Shown: one piece after another, positions 33,902 to 43,628 of the stretch
How positions within the stretch are numbered: position 1 is the first letter of the stretch
Layout of the letters: every line of letters begins with the position of its first letter
Source: JAPLKB01 sp964532465
Lineage (GTDB): Bacteria; Desulfobacterota; Syntrophorhabdia; Syntrophorhabdales; Syntrophorhabdaceae
Assembly: GCA_964532465.1 (NCBI GenBank)
Contig: CAZHHX010000015.1
Span: 1-64,000 of the forward strand
Direction of reading: 5' to 3'
Length of the DNA stretch: 64,000 nt
Notes under the pieces: model-generated
Told to the model about the DNA's origin: nothing
Database searches by the model: none
What the model saw: the letters and a program-made list of their open reading frames with translations, nothing else
Translations under genes and position numbers: made by a program

Positions 33902-34636
33902 ATGGGCGCAAGACTAGAAAGAATGAAACCGAGATGTTTATTAACTTCAATTGTATACCGTATTAGTAAAATGCGTATGCCTGTAAGTGACAAAGTTAAA
34001 CTCCGCATTTTTCTGAATTTGGAGTGGATTTTCGAGAGACTATCTACGGAATATGCCTCCGCTGTCTATGGAATCGACGGCGTTGTCTGGAGGAAATCTG
34101 CGATACAGTTTTTGTCGAAACACATTAAAGCGGATGACACGGTACTGGATTTGGGATGTGGTTATGGAACGATAAGCTATAATATCTCACAGATGGCAAA
34201 GAAGGTTGTTGGAGTGGATTATGATATTAATAAAATAAATATTGCCAGAAGAAAATATGTAAAAAACAATCTGCTGTTTATACACGAAGAGGCTTTAAAT
34301 TATTTAAGAAGAAGTAAAGAAAAATATAGCGTTTTGGTCCTTACTCATGTGCTGGAACACATAAATGATCCTAAAGAATTTCTTTTGACCTATTCGGGGT
34401 ATTTCAGCTATATTTTTATTGAGGTTCCGGATTTCGACAGGACATTTCTAAATTTTTTCAGGCAGGAACAAAATATAGCACAATTATACACAGATGCAGA
34501 TCATGTCACAGAATTTGACAGGGATGAATTAATGGAATTACTGGCAGAATTAAATCTCGAAGTGCTTGAAGCGGAATACCGTTATGGGGTACAGAAAATA
34601 TGGATCAGGTGTAATTCGAGAGGAGAATTAAAATGA
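33902..34636 (+). CDS. Class I SAM-dependent methyltransferase
   Basis: 244 residues with motif I VLDLGCGYGTISYN, motif II VGVDYD and the post-II strand VLVLTHVLEHIND. The HxxEH-like TDADHVTEFDRDELMEL at about 200 is common in methyltransferases of glycan loci. Substrate is unknown; an O-methylated sugar is likely from context. A 22-base gap leads to the FkbM gene. Confidence 0.82.
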   Translation: MGARLERMKPRCLLTSIVYRISKMRMPVSDKVKLRIFLNLEWIFERLSTEYASAVYGIDGVVWRKSAIQFLSKHIKADDTVLDLGCGYGTISYNISQMAKKVVGVDYDINKINIARRKYVKNNLLFIHEEALNYLRRSKEKYSVLVLTHVLEHINDPKEFLLTYSGYFSYIFIEVPDFDRTFLNFFRQEQNIAQLYTDADHVTEFDRDELMELLAELNLEVLEAEYRYGVQKIWIRCNSRGELK

Positions 34637-34658
34637 AACTAACTAATGCGAGTGGACG

Positions 34659-35447
34659 ATGAATTTTGAACTAAAAGTTCTTATGTTCATTTCCAGGTCA
34701 TTGCCGCGTTTGCCTAAAGTCGGTGCTATAGGAAATTTTCTTAAGCGAATATATCTCCGTAAAAAAAGAACTCCGGTTGAAGCCGATGTTTTTGGTTATA
34801 AAGTGGTACTGGACCCAGGTGAGTATGTTGAAGATGAAATATTGTTTATTCCTCAACTATATGATTATCGTGAGATAGCTTTTTTAAAAAGGAATCTACG
34901 AAGAGGTGATTGTTTTGTCGATATCGGAGCAAATATAGGTTTGTATGCCTTGGCAGCTTCTTCTTCTGTAGGAAGCGAAGGACATATATTAGCGATTGAG
35001 GCAAGTCCCATTACATACCAAAAGCTCAATTTTACGTTGCAGCGGAACAATATAAATAATATCACCGCTATTAATGCCGGCGTTGCAGACACTGCTGGAA
35101 CCATGCGGCTTGGGCTGAACACTTCGGGTAATAGCGCGGGAAATAGTTTTATTTTGCCTTATGAGAAAGGGGTAGATGTCAAGTGCAGCCCTTTGCTTGA
35201 TATTTTATTAATGCATGATATTCCTGCTGTTAGAGCAATTAAGCTTGATCTCGAAGGGTTTGAATTTAGAGTGCTCAATAAGTTTTTTTATGATGCACCC
35301 TTAACGCTTTATCCGAATTTTATCATAATGGAATTTCATCCTGAGTTTCTGGGGGTAGCAGAAGGGAACAGTTTGGAGTTGGTCAAGAGCAAAGGGTACC
35401 GGGAAGTATTGAGACACTCTGATAATATTATTTTGGAAAGAATTTAG
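34659..35447 (+). CDS. FkbM-family methyltransferase
   Basis: 262 residues matching the FkbM family of O-methyltransferases: CFVDIGANIGLYAL as motif I, ILAIEASPITYQKL as motif II, and AIKLDLEGFEFRVL as the characteristic acidic strand. It would methylate a sugar hydroxyl on the glycan. Length is normal. It is codirectional with and close to another methyltransferase gene, so two methylations on one repeat unit are plausible. Confidence 0.87.
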   Translation: MNFELKVLMFISRSLPRLPKVGAIGNFLKRIYLRKKRTPVEADVFGYKVVLDPGEYVEDEILFIPQLYDYREIAFLKRNLRRGDCFVDIGANIGLYALAASSSVGSEGHILAIEASPITYQKLNFTLQRNNINNITAINAGVADTAGTMRLGLNTSGNSAGNSFILPYEKGVDVKCSPLLDILLMHDIPAVRAIKLDLEGFEFRVLNKFFYDAPLTLYPNFIIMEFHPEFLGVAEGNSLELVKSKGYREVLRHSDNIILERI

Positions 35448-35504
35448 CTTTATATTACAAAGAATTTAATTATCATAAAATTATCAATTTAATAATAAGA
35501 GGTT

Positions 35505-36497
35505 ATGGCCATGCAAGCTGATGTAAACTCGCCATTTTTTTCCGTACATACGCCAACATACAAAAGAGTTGGTTATCTCCGAAAACTATGGGAAGCACTT
35601 TGTAATCAAACATACAAGAACTTCGAATGGATAGTTGCCGATGATGGTTCAAATGATGGTACTTTGGAACTCTTAAAAGAATTAAAAAAACAATCCCCCT
35701 TTCCTGTGACCATTATTGCCGCAAGCAAAAGGGTTGGTAAAACCGTTCTTGATAACTCCGCAATAAAGATAGCAAAAGGAGAAATTTTTATATGGAATGA
35801 TTCTGATGATGTATTGCTGCCTGATACTTTAGAGTCTATTTGCAATGCATGGAATGAAATTTCCCCAGCAGAAAGGAAAGCTTATTGCGGTATTACTGCG
35901 CTTTGTGAGGAAAATGGTCGTATTATTGAATCGCCGCTTCCGTTTGCCACTCCCTTCGATACTACCTGGATTGATTTGAAATATAAATATAAAGTTACCG
36001 GAGACCTGTTTTATACATGCAGAATAGATGTTTTGCGGTCTTATCTTCCTCCTGAGGTCGATTTTTATATGGCTGAAAGTGCTTATAGAATTCCTATTGC
36101 CTCAAAATATAAAACAAGGATTATTGACAAAGTAGCAACAGTAAAGGAGTATAAATCATCGAACTGCATATCATTCAGCGGTAAAATGGAATACTGTCGC
36201 GGTTATCTATATGCGATGTCAATCTGTTGGAGAGTGCTTTCTAATGAAAACCAATTTGGTTTGTCAACTGTTACACTAAAGGAACGCGCAAACTACTTTA
36301 GATATGCTATTCATGGAGATTTGGGCATGACAAAAGCATATTCTATGTTCCCATCCAGGGCATCGTTTTTATTAACTATCTTGGTTCTGCCGTTTGCTTT
36401 TGTTCTTGCCTTGAAAGACAAGGCCCAAGGCAAGGTTTTTAAAACACACCTTGAATTTAATAACACAATAGAATCCTCAACAATATCTTATCTATAG
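35505..36497 (+). CDS. Glycosyltransferase family 2
   Basis: 330 residues. A GT-A fold is evident from FFSVHTPTYKRVGYLRKL, WIVADDGSNDGTLELL and the metal-binding FIWNDSDDVLLPDTL. A C-terminal hydrophobic segment (about residues 285-308) may attach it to the membrane. Donor and linkage are unknown. GAGG lies 9 nt before the ATG. The 25-base gap downstream leads to the frameshifted gene at 36522. Confidence 0.87.
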   Translation: MAMQADVNSPFFSVHTPTYKRVGYLRKLWEALCNQTYKNFEWIVADDGSNDGTLELLKELKKQSPFPVTIIAASKRVGKTVLDNSAIKIAKGEIFIWNDSDDVLLPDTLESICNAWNEISPAERKAYCGITALCEENGRIIESPLPFATPFDTTWIDLKYKYKVTGDLFYTCRIDVLRSYLPPEVDFYMAESAYRIPIASKYKTRIIDKVATVKEYKSSNCISFSGKMEYCRGYLYAMSICWRVLSNENQFGLSTVTLKERANYFRYAIHGDLGMTKAYSMFPSRASFLLTILVLPFAFVLALKDKAQGKVFKTHLEFNNTIESSTISYL

Positions 36498-36521
36498 AAC
36501 TTTCGACAAGGGGGCTCAACA

Positions 36522-37297
36522 ATGATCAATAAGGATAATATTAAAAAAACACCTTTAGCATATATATATATATATTATGTGCAAAGTATTTTAAGAAGCC
36601 CATTGCTCAAAATGAGGAGACACAAATAATAACCAGATTAATCCACAGATTCAAAGTTCCAAAAACATTTATAGAATTTGGTTTCTCCGGTTGGGAGTTT
36701 AATTGCGCTTCTTTAGTTAATGAATGGGAAGGTTTGCTTTTAGATGGTAATCCTTACAATGTAAAAATTGCTTCTATTGCTTACTCAAAAAAAATTGTTT
36801 CGAAGTGTATGTGGTTGACTTTAGAAAATTTAGCTTTCATTGAAAGCTATGCAAAATCCCGAGACATAGGAATCTTGTCCATTGATGTGGATGGGAATGA
36901 TTATTGGTTTTTGAAGAAGCTTATTAAGATTAAACCGGCAATTATAATTGCAGAATACAATTCATCATTTGGATTAAGGCCAATTACTGTACCCTATGAT
37001 CAGAATTTTGATCGTACCGAAAAACATGAAAGCTGGACTTATTTTGGCGCTTCACTTTCCGCAATTAACCATCTTGCTAATTTACATGGTTATAGTTTGA
37101 TTGAGGTGGGCAATAGTGGAATTAATGCTTTTTTTGTGCGTAATGATATGATGACCATTGATGATTGCAAATTAGAACCAGAACACGCTTTTAGAGAAAA
37201 GTTTTTTCCTGATGGTACACGACCATCTAAACAATGGGAAAAAATCAAACATCTCTCTTATGTTGATGTCACAAAGGATGACATTTCCCTAAAATAG
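36522..37297 (+). CDS. Glycan-locus methyltransferase-like gene, out of frame at a (TA) tract
   Basis: The 3' part (open from 36545; an internal start at TTG 36734 would give 187 residues) reads PKTFIEFGFSGWEFNCA, EGLLLDGNPYNV and LSIDVDGNDYWFLK, the pattern of a methyltransferase-like family related to FkbM. The 5' part begins at ATG 36522, with AGGGGG 9 nt upstream, and reads MINKDNIKKTPLAYIYIY before running out of frame in a TA-dinucleotide tract. Removing one TA unit joins both parts into one frame of 258 codons including the stop (774 bases). So the gene is either phase-variable and OFF in this sequence, a pseudogene, or a sequencing error. The family assignment is only approximate. Confidence 0.65.
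36561..36575 (+). repeat. (TA)7 dinucleotide tract, possible phase-variation switch
   Basis: Seven and a half TA units inside the 5' coding part of the gene at 36522-37297. Loss of one unit restores the frame. Dinucleotide tracts of this length can slip, and such tracts control surface-glycan genes in several pathogens. Confidence 0.65.
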
Positions 37298-37653
37298 CAA
37301 CACACCGAAATGAGCTAAGACGGATCTATTGTGGCGCCAAGGTTGATAAAAAATACTACAACGGAGGCGTAAAATATGGAGAGGATTCTGGAAGGAAACA
37401 GTGAAACTTGATTATTGAAGGTGATTTTGAGTATACCGGAAATGGGATGGAGATGAGAGATTTTTACATCAACGGCATGCGAATGGGTTAAGGGCTCATA
37501 AAGGCGGGATATTTGATGCCTGTAAACACCGGAAATCCCTTACCAAGATAGAAACAGAGTCCGCCCGGGTAAGAAGAGAGTTGTCCGAAGCAATATGACT
37601 AACCTGCCTCTAAATATTGACAACAGGGGCTATCATATATTAATCTTATCTAA
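37298..37653. other. Intergenic region, possibly eroded coding remnant
   Basis: 356 bases without an intact gene. Short frames such as LIIEGDFEYTGNGMEMRD (about 37407-37460) and KHRKSLTKIETESARVRREL (about 37533-37592) have coding-like composition but are broken by stops and I recognise neither. Base composition is higher in GC than the very AT-rich genes downstream, so it may be the scar of an older insertion. Confidence 0.35.
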
Positions 37654-38775
37654 ATGAAAAATCTAAAAATGGATAACAAAATTTTATTAATTACACATCA
37701 TTGGGGAAATAATCATTTCGGTGGCAGACAGGGGCTATCTAAAGTAAATAAAAAATGTATGGATATTGTATTTAAAAACGAACTATTTACGTATTATATT
37801 GACACAAAAAAAGATAATTTTTTGAGAAAATGTCTTAATTACTTGTATTTTTATATTGATGGAGTCTCACGTCATGACATAAGTAAGATCATTTTATTAA
37901 TAAGTGAGCACAATATTAAAACAGTTTATTTAGATGGTTCTACTTTTGGAATTCTTGCTCGTATTTTGAAAAAAATATTTAACATTAATATTCTTACTTT
38001 TTATCATCATTGCGAGACGTCTTTCTATTGGCAGCTTTTAAAAGAAAAAAAAACGTTAAAATATTTTTTATTATTTATTTTAGTTTACTATAATGAGACT
38101 CTATCCGCAAAATATAGCTCATTACTTCTCATCATGACTCAGCGTGATAAGCAGAAAATACTTCATAGACGTTCCAACAAAGAATCATTCATGCTTCCAA
38201 TGGTAATTGATGATACTGATGTTATGCTAAGCTCCAATCATACCAGCAATAATCCTTCCCCTTATTTATTATTTGTTGGAGGAGGAGGTCTGTTTGGAAA
38301 TTACTATGGTGTCAAATGGTTTATTGAAAATATTGTTGACGAGATTAGTTATAATTTTGTGATTGTGGGTGATGGATACGAAGATCTAATAAAGAAATAT
38401 TTCAACAAAAAGAATGTAATTTTCCTTGGAAAATGTGATGAATTATCAGAAATTTATTATAATTCTGCCGCTGTAGTTGCGCCTATTTTTTTTGGATCAG
38501 GGATGAAAACAAAAGTAGCCGAAGCAATTATGTTTGGTAAATATGTATTTGGTAGCAATGAAGCTTTTATAGGATATGAGGATTCATTAAATAAAATAGG
38601 AACTTTGTGTAATAATAAAAAAGATTTTGCGTTTGCAATTAATAATTTTCAAAGTTCCTCTAAAACAGAATTGATAATAAGAAATGAGTTTATAGAAAAA
38701 TACTCATTACACTCACAAATTGAAAGATTTAAAATAATTAACCAACTAAAGGAGAAATTAAATGACGCAATTTAG
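37654..38775 (+). CDS. Glycosyltransferase, GT-B fold (GT1/GT4-like)
   Basis: 373 residues. The C-terminal half shows the GT-B pattern: LLFVGGGGLFGNYYG, VIVGDGYEDL, NVIFLGKCDEL and PIFFGSGMKTKVAEAIMFG, which is the donor-binding E-x7-E-like region. The N-terminal domain is divergent. Donor unknown. The gene is markedly AT-rich, as are the next two, and the ribosome binding site is poor; an alternative ATG is at 37669. Its 3' end overlaps the dehydrase gene by 14 bases. Confidence 0.78.
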   Translation: MKNLKMDNKILLITHHWGNNHFGGRQGLSKVNKKCMDIVFKNELFTYYIDTKKDNFLRKCLNYLYFYIDGVSRHDISKIILLISEHNIKTVYLDGSTFGILARILKKIFNINILTFYHHCETSFYWQLLKEKKTLKYFLLFILVYYNETLSAKYSSLLLIMTQRDKQKILHRRSNKESFMLPMVIDDTDVMLSSNHTSNNPSPYLLFVGGGGLFGNYYGVKWFIENIVDEISYNFVIVGDGYEDLIKKYFNKKNVIFLGKCDELSEIYYNSAAVVAPIFFGSGMKTKVAEAIMFGKYVFGSNEAFIGYEDSLNKIGTLCNNKKDFAFAINNFQSSSKTELIIRNEFIEKYSLHSQIERFKIINQLKEKLNDAI

Positions 38776-39928
38776 ATATCCCCTGGCAACACCATCCTGG
38801 GATGAAAAAGAAATAAACGCTATGCACAGGATAATTGATTCTGGTTTTTTTACCATGGGGAAGGAAACAAATAAATTTGAAAATGAGTTCGCAAATTATT
38901 TAGGTGTAAAATATTGTGTAATGGTAAATTCCGGGTCGTCTGCTAATTTACTTATGGCTGCCGCTCTGTTCTTTTGTAAAAAATTAAACATCAAACCTGA
39001 TGATGAGATTATCGTGCCAGCCGTCTCCTGGTCCACTACATTTTACCCATTTTCTCAATATGGTTTGGTCCTTAAATTTGTTGATGTTAATAAAGATACA
39101 TATAACATAGATTGTAAATCAATAATAGATAGCATTACAACGAAAACTAAAATAATTTGCGCTGTTAATATTTATGGAAATCCTTGTGACTTTGATTTAT
39201 TAAGAGAAATATGCGAAAAGAATAGAATAATTCTTTTAGAAGACAACTGCGAATCACTTGGGGCAAAATATAATGGTAAACTAACAGGTACTTTTGGTTT
39301 AATGAGCACATTCAGCTTCTTTTTTAGCCATCATATTTCAACTATGGAAGGAGGAATGATTGCTACTGACGATGAGGAGCTATATCATATTATGCTCTCT
39401 TTAAGGGCACATGGATGGACAAGGAATCTTCCTTCGGTTAACTATGTTACTGGTATTAAAGATGAAAATGAATTTCATGAATCATTTAAATTTGTTTTGC
39501 CTGGATATAATTTAAGACCCTTAGAGCTTTCAGCAGCAGTTGGTATTGAGCAATTAATTAAGTTGCCCAGCTTCATTTTAGATAGAAGAAAAAATGCTGA
39601 GTACTTTATTAATAAAATGAAGGATACAAATGTTATTAAAGCGCAAGTAGAAGTTGGTTATTCTAGCTGGTTTGGCTTTGGAGTAATTGTTAACCCAAGT
39701 CTAAACAGAGATACTATAGTAAATAAGTTGCAATCAGCGGGTATTGAATGCAGACCCATTAGTGCTGGTAATTTTACAAAAAATCCTGTTATCAAATTCA
39801 TTAAACACGAAATATCATCAAATCTGACAAATTCGGACTTAGTTGATAAAAATGGCCTTCTTTTAGGAAACAGTCACTTGGATTTATCTCAAGAAATTGA
39901 TCATTTATTCCTTACCTTAAATTCATAA
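38762..39928 (+). CDS. DegT-family PLP enzyme of the His type (ColD/RfbH-like 3-dehydrase)
   Basis: 388 residues. In place of the Schiff-base lysine this protein has His190 in FSFFFSHHISTMEGG, matching RfbH/E1 and ColD, which keep PMP unbound and remove a C3 hydroxyl instead of transaminating. VNSGSSANLLMAA, IIVPAVSWSTTFYP, NIYGNPCDFDLL and LRAHGWTRNLP also follow the RfbH/ColD group. With Gmd supplying GDP-4-keto-6-deoxymannose, a 3,6-dideoxysugar such as colitose is plausible, though RfbH-type enzymes need a reductase partner and ColD does not. GGAG lies before the ATG. An SDR gene follows. Confidence 0.85.
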   Translation: MTQFRYPLATPSWDEKEINAMHRIIDSGFFTMGKETNKFENEFANYLGVKYCVMVNSGSSANLLMAAALFFCKKLNIKPDDEIIVPAVSWSTTFYPFSQYGLVLKFVDVNKDTYNIDCKSIIDSITTKTKIICAVNIYGNPCDFDLLREICEKNRIILLEDNCESLGAKYNGKLTGTFGLMSTFSFFFSHHISTMEGGMIATDDEELYHIMLSLRAHGWTRNLPSVNYVTGIKDENEFHESFKFVLPGYNLRPLELSAAVGIEQLIKLPSFILDRRKNAEYFINKMKDTNVIKAQVEVGYSSWFGFGVIVNPSLNRDTIVNKLQSAGIECRPISAGNFTKNPVIKFIKHEISSNLTNSDLVDKNGLLLGNSHLDLSQEIDHLFLTLNS

Positions 39929-40018
39929 AAGATTTTTTTCAAGGAGAGTTATCCATTTAATTACTAAATGGTTATGTTTAATATTTTTACGATAAACTAT
40001 AATATTGGAGGAGATTAA

Positions 40019-40948
40019 ATGAAAAATGTTTTGATCACTGGAGGGGCAGGCTACTTAGGCTCTATCTTATCTAATGAGCTTCTTAATTTAAATTATAATG
40101 TATCCATTATAGATAAATTTAAGTGGGGAATTAACCCGATTTTACCATTATTTTCGCGTAACACTTTTAATGTAATTAAAGCAGATGTGCGTGATGAGGG
40201 AATAGTTAAAAAAGTTTTAAAAGAAAAAGACATAATAATAAATTTGGCAGCTATAGTTGGATATCCTGCTTGTGATGCTGATCCTTGGGAGGCTACAACT
40301 ACAAATGTACAGGCACTGAAGCTAATAACCGATAATATATCTGAAGCTCAACTGCTAATCCAAGCCTCAACAGGTTCCAGTTACGGCAAAGTTAAAGAAA
40401 TTTGTACTGAAAATACACCAATTAATCCATTAACCTTATATGGAAAAACTAAAGCTGAAGCTGAAAAATTGGCACTGAGTGTTAATGGTATTTCTTTAAG
40501 ATTTGCAACAGTTTATGGTATTTCACCACGAATGAGGCTTGACCTATTCATTAATGATTTAGTATATAGCGCCATTAATAAAGGGGTTTATGTAATGTAT
40601 GAAGCTAACGCCTGCAGAACTTTCCTGCACGCTAAAGATGCAGTTTCAGCAATAATTTTTGCCATTAATAAAAACGAAATAATGAAAGGTCATGTTTTTA
40701 ATGTTGGAGACGACAAGCAAAATTATACAAAAATAGAGGTAGCAAATTTGCTGCTTACCAAAATAAAATATCTTCTGCACGTTGCAGAAATCGGTAAAGA
40801 TAAAGATGAAAGAGATTATCAGGTCTCATATGATAAAATTAATGCACTTGGCTTTAATGCGTCAATTTCACTTGAAAAAGGTTTGGAAGAGCTCATCAAA
40901 CTATCAAAAGTTTTTAGTGAAAATTCAATTTATAAAAATTTTAATTAA
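40019..40948 (+). CDS. NAD-dependent epimerase/dehydratase (extended SDR)
   Basis: 309 residues, very AT-rich gene. NAD motif VLITGGAGYLGSIL, INLAAIVGYPACDADPW, STGSSYGK and the catalytic LYGKTKAEAEKL (YxxxK). VLRFATVYG-like SLRFATVYGIS follows. It comes right after the His-type dehydrase and could supply the 4-keto reduction, with or without C5 epimerisation, that completes a 3,6-dideoxyhexose, as ColC does with ColD. That role is inferred from position only. GGAGG lies 8 nt before the ATG. Confidence 0.82.
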   Translation: MKNVLITGGAGYLGSILSNELLNLNYNVSIIDKFKWGINPILPLFSRNTFNVIKADVRDEGIVKKVLKEKDIIINLAAIVGYPACDADPWEATTTNVQALKLITDNISEAQLLIQASTGSSYGKVKEICTENTPINPLTLYGKTKAEAEKLALSVNGISLRFATVYGISPRMRLDLFINDLVYSAINKGVYVMYEANACRTFLHAKDAVSAIIFAINKNEIMKGHVFNVGDDKQNYTKIEVANLLLTKIKYLLHVAEIGKDKDERDYQVSYDKINALGFNASISLEKGLEELIKLSKVFSENSIYKNFN

Positions 40949-41092
40949 TTATTTGATGTTAATGATTTTTACGGGTGTAGCACCAAAAAATGGTGCAGAC
41001 TCGTTGCTATGTAAATTTTAATTTTATTTAGACCGCTTTCTTCCTATCAAATCGCTGAGTCAATAAGACAAGCCTGTTGTAATTAAAAGACC

Positions 41093-42208
41093 ATGAAGAT
41101 AAGTATAATAACAGCAAGATATGCGTTTTCAGGTGTTCCTCTTGCACAACAAAGGTTTTCACAAGCACTTGCTACATTAGGACACGATGTAGATTTTATT
41201 ATAGGATTTATAAACCATGGATATAGTATGCCCACAATTGATGGGATCAATATTATTGTCATGAACAAAAAACGCGTCATAAGCATGCTAATGCCAATGG
41301 TCCAATATCTCAAAGAAAACAACCCTGATGTCGTGTTTTCTGCTGGTGATCACCTCAATGCCATTATTTTGCTATCAGCTATAATTTCTCGTTCAAAGGC
41401 AAAGATAAGTTGTTCATCAAGAGTAACTCCATTTGATACGTATTCTAAAGTTCCTTTTACTAAACGGTGGGTTTTGAAACTTTTTATGCGTGCCGTTATG
41501 GATAGAGCAAACGCATTGACCTGTGTGTCCAAAGACATGGTCGATCAATACAGGCTGATATTTAAGTCGACGCCGCATGTTTGCATTTATAATATTATTA
41601 ATGATGGTCACTCGCAAAAAAGAATGAATGAACCGGTTGATGAAGAATGGTTTAGTGACAAGAGTGAGCCGGTACTTGTTGCCGCAGGTATGCTGGAGAT
41701 GTGGAAGGGTTTTGAAGATCTTATCCTGGCAATGAGAGAAGTTACAAAAAAGAGAAAGGCGAGATTGATAATACTTGGAGATGGGTCTCAGAGAGACAAA
41801 CTTCGTACACTAATAGAAGAACTTGACTTGGGTCGCACTATAAAGATGGTTGGTTATGTAGATAACCCCCTGAAGTACTTCAGTCGTGCGGATATTTTCG
41901 TATTGTCCTCGCATGTTGAAGGGTTACCTAATGTTCTGGTTGAAGCAATGATGTGCGGTTGCACTCCAGTTTCAACCAACTGTCCAACTGGTCCCCGTGA
42001 AGTATTGCAGGACGGAAAATATGGCTATCTTGTACCGGTAAGTGATCCAATCTCATTGGCTGCAGGTATTGAAAAGGCGCTTGACAACCCAATTCCGCAG
42101 AATCTTCTGCGCGAGGCCGTTAAGCCATTTAATGAGGATGAAGTTATAAAAAGACATTTTAATATTTTGGGATTACCATTCAAAAATAATACCTCGCAGT
42201 GCAATTAA
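41093..42208 (+). CDS. Glycosyltransferase family 4
   Basis: 371 residues in the GT4 GT-B pattern: an N-terminal ITARYAFSGVPLAQQRFSQ acceptor loop, LVAAGMLEMWKGFEDLILA, IILGDGSQRDKL, and the donor-binding LSSHVEGLPNVLVEAMMCG with E-x7-E-like glutamates, followed by STNCPTGPREVL. This group often transfers GalNAc or hexoses in glycan assembly. The 140 bases upstream hold a small hairpin (GCACCA/TGGTGC, 40980-40996) and no gene. Confidence 0.88.
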   Translation: MKISIITARYAFSGVPLAQQRFSQALATLGHDVDFIIGFINHGYSMPTIDGINIIVMNKKRVISMLMPMVQYLKENNPDVVFSAGDHLNAIILLSAIISRSKAKISCSSRVTPFDTYSKVPFTKRWVLKLFMRAVMDRANALTCVSKDMVDQYRLIFKSTPHVCIYNIINDGHSQKRMNEPVDEEWFSDKSEPVLVAAGMLEMWKGFEDLILAMREVTKKRKARLIILGDGSQRDKLRTLIEELDLGRTIKMVGYVDNPLKYFSRADIFVLSSHVEGLPNVLVEAMMCGCTPVSTNCPTGPREVLQDGKYGYLVPVSDPISLAAGIEKALDNPIPQNLLREAVKPFNEDEVIKRHFNILGLPFKNNTSQCN

Positions 42209-42524
42209 ATAATAGTATGTTTCTTATAATAAAAAGGCGTTAAGCGTGAATATGTTTCTTTAAATGAGATTTATTAGACTGAAAAATAGAAATATGTAAT
42301 TATTCTCTATAAAACAGCATTTAATATGAAAAAAGTGATCAAGGCAGAATAATTGACAAAACACGAAAGACCTCTCCTGAGGGAGAGATAATATGATACA
42401 GTATAATACTGGAAATGAATTCTCTGAAGAGAGCGGCATGAATTAAAAAGGTGGGCAGCCAGGGTTATATAAATATCTTAAGTTGTTTCTGAGTACCAAA
42501 AAAAGCCGTCAAGCCTAAAATACT
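42209..42524. other. Intergenic region without a recognisable gene
   Basis: 316 AT-rich bases. The only structure is a short hairpin, CTCTCC (42372-42377) with GGAGAG (42382-42387) and a TGAG loop, not followed by a T-run. I see no gene. Confidence 0.5.
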
Positions 42525-43589
42525 ATGTCTAAAAAAACAGGAATGATTTATTATGGTGGTTTTTTAAGTAAAATTGGCGGTGCTTTTATGCATGCCAGAA
42601 CTATAAAGAACAAACTTCAAGAAATGGGTTGGGATGTCTCAATAATAACGTTAGATAGCTTGCCGATTTGGTGCAGATATTTTCCTCATCTAACGCAGAA
42701 GGCTTTTAATCTTATTTATAACCCCTTGGGCTTTTTGTACAAAGGTTATATTATAAAACTATTGTTCAAAGTATTCTTTGACAAGAAAGTTGATTTCCGT
42801 ATTTTTGAAGATATATATTTTGCATGGAATTCTGATATACCCTCAGTTACCCTTCTTCATGCTGTCTGGAGTGACAATTTGCAGTCATATTCTGTAAATA
42901 TAGAAAGGCAAAATAAATTTAGAGAATATGAGGCTGAAATTATAAATAGTTTAGATCATCCGGTTGTTACAGTTTCTTTTCCGTATCAAAAATACATCGA
43001 AGAAGAGCATTTTGCAGGGTATTTATCAAAGAAAATTGATGTTGTTGAATTAGGGATCGATCAATCAAAATTTCTCAAAATTAGAAATAAGAAAGGAAAT
43101 AAAAAATCTATTGTTTTTTCTGGTGTATTGGAAGCAAGGAAAAATGTATTTTTTTTATTAGAGGTTTTTAAGAAGCTTAGCGAAATTAATCCCGCATACA
43201 AATTAACTATTATCGGCGATGGGCCTGATATGAAAAAACTATCTGAATTTGTAAAGGTTAATGAATTAGCTGTCAGTTTTTTAGGCAGGTTAAGTTATGA
43301 AGAAGTAATACATGAGTTGCATAATCACGGGATATATATGCATACGTCTGTTAAGGAGTCGTTTTCATATTCTTTGCTTGAAGCAAAATTGGCGGGGCTT
43401 AAGACTTGTGCCCATGATAAGCTTCAGGTTCCTGATAAATTTATAGATGTAGCATTTAGTTCTTTTTCTGTGGATGAATGGTGTAATGGCATATTAAATA
43501 TTGATTGGACATCAAACATATTTAATGGTGATCAGTATACAGCCGAAAAGATGACGCTGTTGACTTTAAAATTGATTCACTCTTCTTAA
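42525..43589 (+). CDS. Glycosyltransferase family 4-like (GT-B)
   Basis: 354 residues. IYYGGFLSKIGGAFMHARTI is an acceptor-loop-like N terminus; the C-terminal domain has IVFSGVLEARKNVFFLLEVF, TIIGDGPDMKKL, VSFLGRLSYEEVI and HTSVKESFSYSLLEAKLAG, whose two Glu match the GT4 donor site. Donor unknown. AT-rich. A 39-base gap leads to wecB. Confidence 0.83.
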   Translation: MSKKTGMIYYGGFLSKIGGAFMHARTIKNKLQEMGWDVSIITLDSLPIWCRYFPHLTQKAFNLIYNPLGFLYKGYIIKLLFKVFFDKKVDFRIFEDIYFAWNSDIPSVTLLHAVWSDNLQSYSVNIERQNKFREYEAEIINSLDHPVVTVSFPYQKYIEEEHFAGYLSKKIDVVELGIDQSKFLKIRNKKGNKKSIVFSGVLEARKNVFFLLEVFKKLSEINPAYKLTIIGDGPDMKKLSEFVKVNELAVSFLGRLSYEEVIHELHNHGIYMHTSVKESFSYSLLEAKLAGLKTCAHDKLQVPDKFIDVAFSSFSVDEWCNGILNIDWTSNIFNGDQYTAEKMTLLTLKLIHSS

Positions 43590-43628
43590 ATGAGTTGCTA
43601 TCATATAGAAAATGTTTAATTTTGAAAG

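Noticed and set aside
37298..37653. Insertion-sequence remnant
   Set aside because: The region has coding-like fragments, but I find no recognisable transposase motif or terminal inverted repeats.
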